Program-made: the position numbers and the translations under genes
NCBI GenBank assembly: GCA_963773625.1
Contig: CAVZCJ010000007.1
Coordinates: forward strand, 1-64,000
DNA: 64,000 nucleotides
Origin: DATARH01 sp963773625
GTDB taxonomy: Bacteria > Pseudomonadota > Alphaproteobacteria > ATCC43930 > CGMCC-115725
Direction: 5' to 3'
In this document: positions 1 through 9,387 of the stretch, one piece after another
Numbering within the stretch: position 1 is the first letter of the stretch
How the letters are laid out: every line of letters begins with the position of its first letter
Notes under the pieces: model-generated
Databases searched by the model: none
Seen by the model: only the letters and a program-made list of their open reading frames with translations
What the model was told of the DNA's origin: nothing

Positions 1-75
1 GGATGCACTTTAGCAACGAGGCTTCACGGCGCAGTCCGCACGACGCCGCGTATTCGAGCCGAGCATCTTAAATCA

Positions 76-1500
76 CTACGCTGGCGAACCCCTTTCCGAC
101 CGTCTGCGTCTCCTAGTTCCCGCGAGCGGAACGGTGACGATCAAGATCATCCCGGTGGGGGTTGCTGCTTCGATCGACAGAGTTCCGTCGATCAGGTCCA
201 GCCGTTCCCTGATGCCAATGAGCCCAAGTTGCCAGGGCGCCATAGTCGCGTCGTGGTCGAAACCTTTCCCGTCATCCTTGATTCTAACCCGCAACTGATC
301 CTCGCCGCGCTCGACCACGAGGCCCACAGCCGTTGCTGCGGCGTGCTTCAGGATATTCGTGAAAGCCTCTTGCACGACCCGTAAGACCGTTGTTTCGACC
401 AGGGCCGGAAGATCATGGCCGTCGAGGCCGACGGCGTGGAAATCGACCGCAATGTTGAACCGGGCAGACCAGTCCGAGACATAACTCTCTAGCACCGACC
501 GCAGCCCGCCGGCCTCAGGCAACGACGGGCGCAATTCCCAGGCGATGTCGTGAACCCTTTGGTCCATTTCTGCGGTCAGCGCCTGCATTTGCCGGAGCGT
601 TTCGCGGGCGGCATCGGTCTGCACCACAGGCTCGATGCTTTTCAACATCAGCGACAGCCCGATCAGATCCTGCCCCATTTGGTCGTGCAACTCGCGTGCG
701 ATGCGCAGCCGCTCCTCCTCCTGCGTATTGGTCAAAACAGTAAGAAGATCGAGCCGATGGTTCTCAGCGAATGTGCGAGCGAACAGCCGCCGATCATAGA
801 TCCCGAAGATAAGTACGTTCCACAGGAAGACCAAGCTTATGCCAGCCACCCACGGCGCGAGCCCGGACGGCGAGAGCCCGGTCAGGGGCAAGCTTGCGAC
901 GGTTGTCGGGGTGCAGATAAACCCGGCAACGCCGGTGTAGTGCAGACCTGAAATGGCTATGCCGAGACTGCTGCCGCACAGTCTGATGATCGTATTCTGA
1001 GAAACAGAAGCCAGCCAGAGCGCCGCTGTCGAAGCAGTTATTGCGATCACTATCGACAGGGCCACCAAGGCAGGTTCGTAGCTCGCGATGGCCGGCATAT
1101 TGAGCGCCGCCATCCCGGTGTAGTGCATCGCCGAGATGCCAATCCCGACCACCGCGCCGCCGAGAAGGATTCGCGACCATGAAGTCTCGCGCCAATGAGC
1201 AAGGTACAATCCCACGGCCGCAAGCGGGATCGGGATTACGAACGAAAGGATGGTCAGAGGCACGTCGTAGCGCACCGGCACCGGCAACCTCAGCGCCAGC
1301 ATCGCAATGAAATGCATCGACCAGATGCCGCCACCCAGCGACACAGCGCCCGCTGCTAGCCACGCCAATCTGATCCATCCGCGCGAGGTCCTAATCTGTC
1401 TGGCGAGGTCCAAGGACACGTAGGCGGCCAATACCGCGACCGACAGCGATACGATGACCAACGTTGGGTTGTGCGGATGGAAGAAATCGGCGAGGCGCAT
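76..1500 (-). CDS. MHYT-domain membrane sensor histidine kinase (NarX/DesK-type)
   Basis: Membrane sensor kinase of 474 residues. The N-terminal half is hydrophobic and carries three MHYT-type motifs (MHFIAM near residue 62, MHYTGM near 125, LHYTGV near 187), the signature of the MHYT integral-membrane sensor domain thought to bind copper and sense a diatomic gas. The C-terminal half has a HisKA_3 dimerisation box with the phosphoacceptor in RIARELHDQMGQ, then an HATPase domain with FTNILKHA (N box), DDGKGF (G1) and LGLIGIRERL (G2). Histidine kinases of this type phosphorylate LuxR/NarL-class regulators, but no such regulator lies in the window. The start is the ATG at 1500. The domain assignment is firm; the ligand is unknown. 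Confidence 0.9.
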   Translation of the reverse strand: MRLADFFHPHNPTLVIVSLSVAVLAAYVSLDLARQIRTSRGWIRLAWLAAGAVSLGGGIWSMHFIAMLALRLPVPVRYDVPLTILSFVIPIPLAAVGLYLAHWRETSWSRILLGGAVVGIGISAMHYTGMAALNMPAIASYEPALVALSIVIAITASTAALWLASVSQNTIIRLCGSSLGIAISGLHYTGVAGFICTPTTVASLPLTGLSPSGLAPWVAGISLVFLWNVLIFGIYDRRLFARTFAENHRLDLLTVLTNTQEEERLRIARELHDQMGQDLIGLSLMLKSIEPVVQTDAARETLRQMQALTAEMDQRVHDIAWELRPSLPEAGGLRSVLESYVSDWSARFNIAVDFHAVGLDGHDLPALVETTVLRVVQEAFTNILKHAAATAVGLVVERGEDQLRVRIKDDGKGFDHDATMAPWQLGLIGIRERLDLIDGTLSIEAATPTGMILIVTVPLAGTRRRRRSERGSPA

Positions 1501-2161
1501 CTAATTTTCGATGCCTCCGCTCCGGGCCTACAACCAATAGCACAGAGTAGCGGTGAGGCAGATCGCGAATATCAAATACCGCGTCGCGATCCGGCGAACG
1601 TCATGTGCCGACCGAACGCGCCTTCAATTCGGCTCGGAGGCGTTGTAGAGCGGACGCCGGTACCTCCAGTACCACGGCCTCAAGATGCCGGCTAAGGCGC
1701 TCCCCAACCTCCGCTCGCAGAAGAGTTAGGAGTGGGTTCAAGGGGTCGTCTGCAGACACGTTCAGACGGCCCGAGCGGGTGATTTCGCCCCGAGCATCAA
1801 CTTTGGGCGATCAAAAATCCGTTTTTCAACCCACCCGGGCGATCACCAGGGCTGCCGTAAAGGTCCGTTTGGGGGCAACATAGGAACGCCGCGGGGGCAG
1901 CTACCAATGTCCGGTCAGGGCTCGGAAATCGGTCGTTCGTAGCTAGGTGCGCGGACGGCGAGGTAGCGCCGAAACCGGACTCTCGCAGCGGTGGCGAACC
2001 GATCCGACTTCGACCCAAACTGGGATAGCTGAAAGGCGGAAATCGGCCGGCCAGTAAGAAATCGGCACCACGCTCAATGACGACGACATCGGCCCACGAC
2101 ATTTCCAGTGCTATCATTTCGTCATTCTGGCTTCCCGAGAGCCCGCAGGTAGAGACGCACC
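1501..2161. other. Intergenic region without a convincing gene
   Basis: About 660 bases between a leftward kinase and a rightward binding-protein gene. Open frames here lack recognisable domains and ribosome sites. It contains one copy of a dispersed repeat (about 1918-1979) that recurs near 24.1 kb. The promoters of the two divergent flanking genes should lie here, but I cannot place them. Confidence 0.5.
1918..1979 (+). repeat. Dispersed intergenic repeat, copy A
   Basis: This stretch matches about 24098-24159 at roughly 48 of 61 positions by hand alignment, sharing the blocks CGGTCGTTCG and AGCGCCGAAACCGG. Both copies lie in non-coding DNA, which suggests a small dispersed intergenic repeat family. 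Confidence 0.5.
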
Positions 2162-3408
2162 TTGGTTATTTTGTTGAGAAAATCCGTCTGCCGAGCATGG
2201 TTTGTCGCTTGCTGGCTGCTGGCCCTTGAGGCCACCGTCTTGAGCGGCTTCGGCGCTGTTGAGGCGCATGCGCAGGAGCGCGCCGTAAATATCGGCGTCC
2301 TGACCGACATGTCGGGACTGTACAAGGATCTCAGCGGCGAGGGTTCCGTTGAAGCCGCGCGAATGGCGGTGGAGGATTTTGGCGGCCAGGTTCTCGGTAC
2401 GACCATTCAGGTATACGCCGGCGACCATAGAGATGATGTTCCGACCGCTACAGCCATCGCGACGGAGTGGTTTGAGAAAAAGCGCGTCGGCGTCATTGTC
2501 GACATACCTCATTCGCCGGCCGCGATCGCCATCCATAAACTAGCGTTCGAGCGCAAGCGGATCGATATCGCGGTCTCCAGCGGCAGCACCGATCTCACCG
2601 GCTCAGCATGTACCGAAACCGGCTTCCATTGGGCATACGACACCTACTCGAATTCGGTCCCGCTGGTGCGCGCTATGGTGGGCTTCAGGCTGAACTCGTG
2701 GTTCTTTATCACAGTCGACAACGCATTCGGTCGCTCGCTCGAAAAAGAAGCATCAACTGCAGTTGTTGCCGCGGGCGGACGGGTGGTCGGGGATTCCCTT
2801 CACGCACTGAATACCCGCGATTTCAGTTCCCAGCTCGCGGCGGCGCAAAACTCCGGAGCAAGAGTAATTGCGCTGGCCAACGCGGGTGGTGACACGATCA
2901 ATGCGGTTAAAGAGGCCGCGGAACTCGGGATATCTTCCCGCTCGCAGGCGCTCGCGCCACTGCTCGTTTTTATCACGGACGTGCACGCAATCGGACTGGA
3001 CATCGCCAAGGGCATGACTTTCATCGATGGCTTCTACTGGAATGCCGACCCTCAGACGCGAGCCTGGTCGAAGCGTTTCTTCGCACGACGCGGCGTTATG
3101 CCGACGATGTCGCACGCCGGCGTCTATTCCGCGGTTACGCACTACCTAAAGGCCGTTCAGGCTGCGGGCACCGACGATGCGCTCTCGGTTGCTGCCGCGA
3201 TGCGAGATGCGCCTGTTGACGATTTTTTTGCCAAGGGGGGAGGATTCGAGCTGACGGGCGGTTGGTGCACGACATGTACCTTGTTCAGGTGAAGCAGCCG
3301 GCGCAGTCTCGGCAGCCGTGGGACTATTACGAAATTCTGTCCACTATCCCTCGTGACAAGGCATTCAGACCGCTCGATGAAGGCGTCTGTTCGCTTGTGA
3401 AGAACTAG
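2162..3408 (+). CDS. Periplasmic amino-acid-type ABC substrate-binding protein (LivJ family), frameshifted near the C-terminus
   Basis: Periplasmic type I binding protein of the branched-chain amino acid (LivJ/Peripla_BP_6) family. A TTG start is followed by a signal peptide ending around AEAHAQ, then the family opening VNIGVLTDMSGLYKD. The frame runs to 3292, but homology clearly continues in the next frame after the G-run at about 3235-3241. The shifted frame reads RADGRLVHDMYLV and PWDYYEILSTIP and stops at 3406-3408, giving the family's normal length of about 415 residues. One base is therefore missing or extra in a homopolymer, through sequencing error or a young mutation. No permease or ATPase genes follow. 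The next gene, 16 bases on, is a membrane cyclase, so a role as its ligand sensor is an inference. Confidence 0.85.
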
Positions 3409-3424
3409 TGGGGATCCCAGCGTT

Positions 3425-6019
3425 ATGGCGACAACCTCTGTGGCGCCCCCCACTCTCGACATCAACTCTGGCGAACCTGTCGCATCGCAATCGCGGGCCG
3501 TTTCCGATGGCTTGTTAACGTCCTCCAGCGGACGGAAGACCAGATTTGGTGTTGCCTTTCGGCTCGTTGGAGCGCTGCTCGCGATAACAGCCTTCGCTTT
3601 GATCGCTATCGTCGCGGCGATCTATGCCTTTTCCCAATATCGCCAAGCGTTCGAGCGCATCGCGAATTCAGACGTACCGATCCTTGTAGCAGCGGGCGAT
3701 ATTGCCGCGCGAAGCCAGGCTCTCGCCGCCAACGCGCCCAACCTTGCCGCGGCGGAAAGTCATTTCGCGCGCCAGGCCATAAGTCTCGACCTTCGCAAGC
3801 AGCTCGACGGGCTCGCGCAAGTCGGTGAGCGTCTCAGAGCGCTTTCACCGGGCACGCAGGGGCTCGATCGGTTGGTTCTGGATCAAGTGCGGCTGGCGCG
3901 TAGTCTTCAGCGTCTGGATAGTCTGGTCGGAGATCGGATCGACGCGGATAGTTCGGCAGCGAACCTCACCCTTCGTCTCGAAGGGTTTGCCGCTCGCATT
4001 CACGAAGCCAGCGCTGCGCAATTACCGACCTTGATACAGGGTTCCTCGACGCCGGACATTGAGGCTTTCCTCGAGTGGGTGGCCGCCACCGACGAGGCTA
4101 TCGCCGTCATGTTGTCGACGACCACAGCCGACACGACCGCGCGCTTAAATCGGCTTCATGCCGATCTCGACCGGCTGCGGGAGAAGGTTCGCACAGCGCA
4201 CTCGCGCCTTCCGTCACAGGCGCCCCTGCTGTCCTCGCTTGAGACTGAGCTGGATCGGTACGGCTATGGAACGCCAAACGTGTTTCAGGCACGGGCGGGC
4301 CAGCTCACTGCAGCTTCAGCATTGATCGGCGAGGTGTCGGAAACCCGACAAGTCGCAGCCGACTTCGTTTCGTCCGCGGGCGCAGTACTTGACGATGTGA
4401 AGAGGCTGACCAACGAGCAAGCAGAATTTTTTGCCGGACTGATTGCAAGATACTCGAACATATTCGCCATCGTCTCAGGTCTTGCTCTGGCAGGGGCGGC
4501 TGCCGCGTTCTTGTACGTCGTCCGCTCTGTTGTGTTGCGACTGCGGACCCTAAGTGAGAGCATGCGTGCCAGGGTCGACGGCCGGGACGTGCCAATCTTA
4601 GCTTCCGGTACCGATGAAATTGCTGAGATGGGCGCTGCAACGCAATTCTTCGTAACAACCATCGAACAGCGAGAACGCCTGCTCAAGGAGCGGAGTGCCG
4701 AGCTGGCGCAGTCGGTCGAGGAGCTGCGTGCCCTGGGTGATGTCAGCCAAGCTGTCAATTCAACGATCGACCTCGAGACTGTACTTGCGACGATCGTTGC
4801 CAAGGCGGTCCAGTTATCAGGTGCTGAAGCGGGCACGATCTGGGTATTCGACGAGGCAAGCCGAGAATTTCGGATGCACACCAGCTACGGGATGGATGAA
4901 TCGCTGATTGCAGACGTCAAGGACCATCCCATCCGGCTTGGCGATGGAACGGTAGTCGATCAGGCGGTCCTGATGCGCAAGCCGATCCAGATCCCGGACA
5001 TCCAAAAGGACGATACTTCGCGACTTCTTGATGTGGTTGTGCGAGCCGGCTTCCGCGCGGTCCTGACGATGCCTTTACTCGGCGCCGAGGGGATCGTTGG
5101 GTCGCTGGTGGTGCGTCGCCGCGCGCCTGGCGAATTCCCAAAAAACACAATCGAACTATTACAGACTTTCGGCGCCCAATCGGTTCTCGCGATCCAAAAT
5201 GCGCGCCGGTCGGCGGCCTTCGAGGCACTCTCCGGAAAACTTGCCAAGTACCTCGCGCCACAAGTGTACAATTCGATATTCCTTGGTCGCCAGGATGTAG
5301 GAATTGCCAGTCAGCGCAAGAAACTGACCATCTGCTTTTCCGACGTTGCCGGCTTTACTGAGACCACCGACCGAATGGAGTCGGAGGATCTCACACAGCT
5401 GCTCAATCACTACTTAACAGAGATGTCGGAGATTGCTTCCGAATATGGCGCCACCCTCGACAAATACGTCGGCGACGGAATTGTTATGTTCTTTGGCGAT
5501 CCGGAGACGCGGGGCGTTAAGGAAGATGCGCTTGCTTGTGTCGAGATGGCGATTGCCATGCAACGGCGGATGGCCGAGCTCGCTGACCTTTGGCGCAGCT
5601 CCGGCATCCAGACCCCGCTCCAGTGCCGGATCGGCATTCACACTGATTATTGCACTGTCGGAAATTTCGGTAGTCCCGACAGAATGGATTACACGATGAT
5701 CGGCGGTGCTGTAAATCTTACGGCTCGGCTCGAACAAGAAGCGCCTCCCGGTTCCATTCTCATTTCTTACGAGACCTTTGCGCATGTCCGCGACGAGATA
5801 CTTTGCGAAGAGCACGGCAACATCCGCGTCAGGGGGATTGCTTATCCGGTGACCACTTACCGCGTGGTTGATCTCAAATCGAACTTATCCACCGACGAGA
5901 CAGCCATTCGTGCGCAGCTTCCACACCTCAAAGTCGAGATGGAGCCGCACCTAATGTCGGCCAGAGAACGTGAGCAAGCCGCATCGACACTTCGGCAAGC
6001 TCTCGATCGGCTGCTATAG
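3425..6019 (+). CDS. Membrane-anchored adenylate/guanylate cyclase with HAMP and GAF domains
   Basis: Class III nucleotide cyclase of 864 residues that should make cAMP or cGMP in the cytoplasm in response to an external or internal signal. Domain order: a transmembrane helix near residues 40-65, a helical periplasmic region to about 340, a second transmembrane helix near 343-368, a HAMP linker to about 425, a GAF domain at about 440-595, and a catalytic domain at about 630-815. The catalytic domain has the metal-binding FSDVAGFT and LDKYVGDGIVMFFGDP, as in family III cyclases. The ATG start lies 16 bases after the preceding binding-protein gene, so the two are probably co-transcribed. ATP versus GTP preference cannot be decided by eye. 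Confidence 0.9.
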   Translation: MATTSVAPPTLDINSGEPVASQSRAVSDGLLTSSSGRKTRFGVAFRLVGALLAITAFALIAIVAAIYAFSQYRQAFERIANSDVPILVAAGDIAARSQALAANAPNLAAAESHFARQAISLDLRKQLDGLAQVGERLRALSPGTQGLDRLVLDQVRLARSLQRLDSLVGDRIDADSSAANLTLRLEGFAARIHEASAAQLPTLIQGSSTPDIEAFLEWVAATDEAIAVMLSTTTADTTARLNRLHADLDRLREKVRTAHSRLPSQAPLLSSLETELDRYGYGTPNVFQARAGQLTAASALIGEVSETRQVAADFVSSAGAVLDDVKRLTNEQAEFFAGLIARYSNIFAIVSGLALAGAAAAFLYVVRSVVLRLRTLSESMRARVDGRDVPILASGTDEIAEMGAATQFFVTTIEQRERLLKERSAELAQSVEELRALGDVSQAVNSTIDLETVLATIVAKAVQLSGAEAGTIWVFDEASREFRMHTSYGMDESLIADVKDHPIRLGDGTVVDQAVLMRKPIQIPDIQKDDTSRLLDVVVRAGFRAVLTMPLLGAEGIVGSLVVRRRAPGEFPKNTIELLQTFGAQSVLAIQNARRSAAFEALSGKLAKYLAPQVYNSIFLGRQDVGIASQRKKLTICFSDVAGFTETTDRMESEDLTQLLNHYLTEMSEIASEYGATLDKYVGDGIVMFFGDPETRGVKEDALACVEMAIAMQRRMAELADLWRSSGIQTPLQCRIGIHTDYCTVGNFGSPDRMDYTMIGGAVNLTARLEQEAPPGSILISYETFAHVRDEILCEEHGNIRVRGIAYPVTTYRVVDLKSNLSTDETAIRAQLPHLKVEMEPHLMSAREREQAASTLRQALDRLL

Positions 6020-6365
6020 AGATCGACGGCAGACCGGCGTTCGGTGTCATTACTCGCGGCGACGACTGCGGATTGCGTCAATTTCGCCGGCTGGTGCGCC
6101 ATTCTCGGAGAATTTTCCAACCTCTCCGGTACCTGCCTCGCCAAGGAGGTCTTAAGGGGCAGGAACCGTGCTTCGCGCTTCTCAAACGGAATGTCCTTGC
6201 CGGTTCAGACTAGGGACCTTCATTGAAACTCACCCCGACGATGAACGGCGCTACCGCGGCGGAAGGCGCTGCTCCGCTAACGCCCCGCTATAACGCAATT
6301 GAAACCCCAGGTTTAGAACGATAACTTATATTTTCTGATAAAGAAGATTTTGAGGGAGGCCAACA
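6020..6365. other. Intergenic region with an AT-rich leader
   Basis: About 345 bases with no convincing gene. The last 60 bases are AT-rich and end in a strong ribosome site (GGGAGG) a few bases before an ATG at 6366. This is probably the promoter and true start region of the cysteine-rich protein that follows. Confidence 0.45.
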
Positions 6366-6411
6366 ATGACGGGGAATTTGAGGTATTGGCGAAGTCATTC
6401 TTCTAGCCGTC

Positions 6412-6768
6412 GTGCCGATGATAATCCTGTTCCAGGCACAATCTTGGGGAGATTCGCCAGTAAAACGTGCGTGTTACCTAAAATGTCAAATGAATAAAAC
6501 AGCCTGTAATGCAAATAACACAGCTACTTGCCGTGAGTCGAAATGCAAACCTACGTTTGATTGTTCGAAGTTGTTCGGCTCATGCGAGCACACTTGCGAT
6601 CAAATGCCAGAATGCACACAGGATGCTCAATGCGGCTCGGGCCAAGTCTGCGATCAATCTGGCCCGAGGCCGGAATGCGTCATCGCGTGCAAACAAAACG
6701 CTGATTGCCGCCGACTACTGGGAGAACCGAGTGCTGTGTGTTTCCGCGGTCATTGCGGTCTGACCTAA
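6412..6768 (+). CDS. Small secreted cysteine-rich protein; true start probably ATG 6366 in a shifted frame
   Basis: Protein of 118 residues with 16 cysteines, including a repeated pattern CTQDAQCGSGQVCD and CKQNADCRR that resembles small disulfide-rich extracellular modules. Within its own frame the only starts (GTG 6412, ATG 6418) leave no complete signal peptide. Yet the same frame upstream reads a hydrophobic stretch (ILLAVVPMIILFQAQS). An ATG at 6366 with a good GGGAGG ribosome site opens a basic N-terminus (MTGNLRYWR) in another frame. Joining them by one base near 6391-6397 gives a normal Sec signal peptide. So it is probably exported and frameshifted. The function is unknown; base composition is lower in GC than the neighbours, hinting at transfer. 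Confidence 0.6.
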   Translation: MPMIILFQAQSWGDSPVKRACYLKCQMNKTACNANNTATCRESKCKPTFDCSKLFGSCEHTCDQMPECTQDAQCGSGQVCDQSGPRPECVIACKQNADCRRLLGEPSAVCFRGHCGLT

Positions 6769-7440
6769 TCAATCCTTTACGGGGATGACGATCGCTTTCC
6801 CCTCGAGGACAGGATCGCCATCGACCGACCGGAAAGTGACACCATCTCCGCTCGGACTGATTGCATCTCGGTCAGCGCCGCCCACGCTTTCGAACTCGGT
6901 GTCGTAAGCGGCGGAGCGGCTGACGCCTTCGCGCTCGACCCTCTGCAACGCAATCCGGCATTCTACCGCGGCTGGCGCCGTCAAATCCGTGCTGCTGAAA
7001 CTGTCGCCGTCGACCGAGCTGTTGAAGGCGCCGAGGAAGAAGCCGACGCGGCGCTTAAGCGTGGCGCAACGCCCACGATCAATCCTCGTTGATCGAGTTC
7101 AAAGCTTGCGTGCCCTCCTCGTCTCATTCTGCAAGCCGGGAGGAACATGCCCGTGGAAGACCCGCAGGAGCTGCGACGGCTGGCCGCGGCGAGGGTCTGA
7201 ATTGGGGCAACATCGGCCGGCTAATACCGCAACAACGAACGGCCGCTTAGGCTCGGAGAGCGGACCTCGCTGGCGGGCGGCCCGATGACGTCTTGGCGCC
7301 AACTCCGGCCATTCGCTCGACGGCGAAGGAATTACTGAGGTCAACCCACAGGCGACGTTCGCGGTCTGCTTAACCCGGCTACGTTCCCGGCAATTGAACC
7401 CGCTAGGTATTTTCCGAACCTTGTCGCGATCGAGGATTCG
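6769..7440. other. Intergenic region, no gene recognised
   Basis: About 670 bases. Several short open frames exist, but none has a recognisable domain or ribosome site. Part of a dispersed repeat (about 7213-7252) lies here. The region may hold eroded coding DNA. Confidence 0.4.
7213..7252 (+). repeat. Dispersed intergenic repeat, partial copy C
   Basis: Matches about 24063-24100 at roughly 31 of 37 positions by hand, sharing GGCCGGCTAA and GCAACAA. It appears to be the left half of the repeat family of which 1918-1979 is the right half. Confidence 0.45.
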
Positions 7441-7653
7441 ATGCATCCGGCTTCGGAAGGAAGTGGGAGTTTTGCGGTGAGCTTGGTGATCCGGTACCGG
7501 CATCCGCGCCGGCCCGACGAAGCGGGCATGACCGTCGTCGTGGACAAGGCGAAGATCTTACAGATGAAAGACCAGTTGGAATCTCGGGGCTTTCTCGTCA
7601 TCGAGATTGTAACCCCAATGTTTGCCAAGCCTACCCACGATCAGTCTGATTGA
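7441..7653 (+). CDS. Small conserved-looking hypothetical protein
   Basis: Up to 70 residues. The best-looking part starts at GMTVVVDKAKILQMKDQLE and ends 17 bases before the next start codon, so a start at about 7528 is also possible. There are no cysteines, no signal peptide and no membrane segment. It precedes another small protein with a good ribosome site, so the two may form an operon. The function is not recognised. Confidence 0.45.
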   Translation: MHPASEGSGSFAVSLVIRYRHPRRPDEAGMTVVVDKAKILQMKDQLESRGFLVIEIVTPMFAKPTHDQSD

Positions 7654-7670
7654 CCCCGAGGAGTATTGCG

Positions 7671-7925
7671 ATGACGAAGCGCCAGTTTGTCCTCATCGTG
7701 GTAGACCGGGACGCTGGCGAATTTAGCGTGGAAGGCCCGATAAGCGACGATCGACCATGGAATAGCGCGGTGGTCAACGCTCAGAGGATCGGCCGAAATA
7801 TCCGATGCTTCGGTATGGGAGACATCGCGCCGGATGTCGCTGCGGCCGAATGGCGATCGTCTTATGGCGGTCGCAGGATTGCGTCTGGCTCTATCGTGTG
7901 GGCCGCTCACCAGATTATGCACTAG
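7671..7925 (+). CDS. Small hypothetical protein
   Basis: Protein of 84 residues beginning MTKRQFVLIVVDRDAGEF; the ATG at 7671 follows a CCGAGGAG ribosome site by about 8 bases. It has an alternating hydrophobic beta-like start and a mixed C-terminal half, with no signal peptide. I recall similar small proteins as uncharacterised genes in rhizobial genomes, but the function is unknown. Confidence 0.6.
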   Translation: MTKRQFVLIVVDRDAGEFSVEGPISDDRPWNSAVVNAQRIGRNIRCFGMGDIAPDVAAAEWRSSYGGRRIASGSIVWAAHQIMH

Positions 7926-7968
7926 CAACCGCGCCCGCTCGTTCGGAGCACCTGGCTCCCCTGGGCCG

Positions 7969-8278
7969 TCACTCGGCGCCGAGCAGGCGATCGAACTCCT
8001 TTTTGGAAACGCCGTAGCATTCGCACGAGCGCTGCTCCAGGCCGTGGCGATCAATGATCGTCACGTTGCCGCGTGTATAGCGGATCAGCCCGGCACGCTG
8101 CAGCCCACCTGCCGCAACTGTAACCCCCGCCCGTCGCACGCCGAGCATCATCGCGAGAAACTCCTGAGTCAGTGGAAATTCATCCGAATGCATACGGTCG
8201 CGGGTCATCAGCAGCGAGCGACAGCAGCGTTGTTCCAGCAGATGAAGGCTCGCGCAGGCGGCCGATTGGGCGACTTGA
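7969..8278 (-). pseudogene. C-terminal fragment of a Crp/Fnr-family regulator
   Basis: The frame encodes the C-terminal half of a Crp/Fnr-type regulator: a helix with HLLEQRCCRSLLM, then the winged-helix DNA-binding part with DEFPLTQEFLAMMLGVRR and the wing LIRYTRGNVTIIDR. The N-terminal cyclic-nucleotide-binding-like domain is missing. Upstream the frame runs directly into the end of an unrelated kinase fragment at about 8279. This looks like a rearrangement junction, so the piece is almost certainly non-functional. Confidence 0.7.
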
Positions 8279-8572
8279 TCAAACCATCGCGTTCGACACC
8301 ACAGGCGCGATGCGAGGCGCAACCCGTGCCGCAGGAAGGGAAACGGTGACTGTCGTTCTGTCCCCTTTCCAGCTCTTGATCCGAAGCGAACCACCGTGCA
8401 GCTCCGCAAGGCGTTGTGCCAAAGGCAGCCCTAACCCGGTTCCCTCATGCTGGCGCGTGAGGCCCGCATCTGCCTGGCCGAATGGCTCGAGCGCGATAGC
8501 GATCTCGTCTTCGGTCATGCCAGGGCCGTCGTCCTGAACTTCAAAGTCTAGGCTGCCTTCCGCGGTGCGGTA
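8279..8572 (-). pseudogene. C-terminal ATPase fragment of a sensor histidine kinase
   Basis: The frame encodes only the end of an HATPase_c domain: VQDDGPGMTEDE (G1/N region), EPFGQADAGLTRQHEGTGLGLPLAQRLAELHGG split over the F and G2 boxes, and a final strand TTVTVSLP, then a stop at 8279. The dimerisation domain and all sensor regions are absent. The fragment abuts a Crp/Fnr fragment on one side and a DadA fragment (opposite strand) on the other. Confidence 0.7.
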
Positions 8573-9179
8573 CTCTTCGAGCGGCTGGGCGGCCATTTCG
8601 CGATTGGCGACGCCGCACCCTGCAACGCCACGGTGCCGCTTGGCGCGTTTCCACCGATGGGTCGATTGTGGAAGCGGCCGAGGCTGTCATCGCCCTCGGT
8701 ATCTGGTCCGACCGCGTCACCAAGCGCTTCGGCTACGCCCCACCGATCTTCGGCAAGCGTGGCTACCACCTGCACTTCAAGCCCAAGGGCAATGCCGGTC
8801 TCACCCGCCCGGTGGCCTCTAACGGCTTCCTGCTGGCACCGATGCGCGCCGGCATTCGCCTGACGACAGGCGTAGAGTTCGCACGCCCTGAGGCGAAGCC
8901 AACTCCAGTGCAGCTTGCCCGCGCCGAGCCCATCGCACGCGCCGTGTTCCGCTCGGCGACGCGGTGGAACCGACGCCCTGGATGGGTATCCGCCCCTGCA
9001 CCCCCGACATGTTGCCAATCATCGGCCCCGCTCCGTCGCAGTCCCATCTGTGGTGCGCTTTTGGCCATGCCCACCAAGGTTTCACTCTGGGTCCGACCAC
9101 GGGCCGGCTGCTGGCAGAGATGATCACAGGCGAGGCGCCCTTCGTAGACCCGAAACCGTTCCGGGCGGAGCAATTCTGA
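8568..9179 (+). pseudogene. C-terminal fragment of a D-amino-acid dehydrogenase (DadA-like), frameshifted
   Basis: Three reading frames together give the C-terminal half of a FAD-dependent D-amino-acid dehydrogenase: FERLGGHFAIGDA (8573-8610), then VSTDGSIVEAAEAVIALGIW and FGKRGYHLHFKP, then after a shift near 8950 PTPWMGIRPCTPDMLPIIGP and GHAHQGFTLGPTTGRL to a stop at 9179. The FAD-binding N-terminus is absent, and at least two single-base shifts are needed. The sequence is otherwise well preserved, so inactivation may be recent. Confidence 0.75.
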
Positions 9180-9209
9180 CACCTGAGCTTTCTCGCTCAG
9201 CCGGGTGTC
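9178..9209 (+). terminator. Hairpin overlapping the end of the DadA remnant
   Basis: GACACC and TGAGC pair with GCTCA and GGTGTC around a six-base loop, with a four-base bulge on the right arm. There is no T-run after it, so it is a weak terminator candidate or a leftover structure. Confidence 0.3.
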
Positions 9210-9387
9210 GGGCAAGGACCGAAGTGGGGGCACGAACGGCCAATACGCCGCCCGAGGCCGACAGACCATCGCTCAGCGCCAACTCCGGCCGTTACCCTAA
9301 CGGTGATCGGACGGCTCCAGTCGACCCATTTGACAATTGCCGAGAGCCAACCCCAAGGTCCCAGTGTTGGAGGGCGGGAGTTCCCTC

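Noticed and set aside
1797..2117. A 106-residue minus-strand frame near the first repeat copy
   Set aside because: It crosses the dispersed repeat and has no coding signature.
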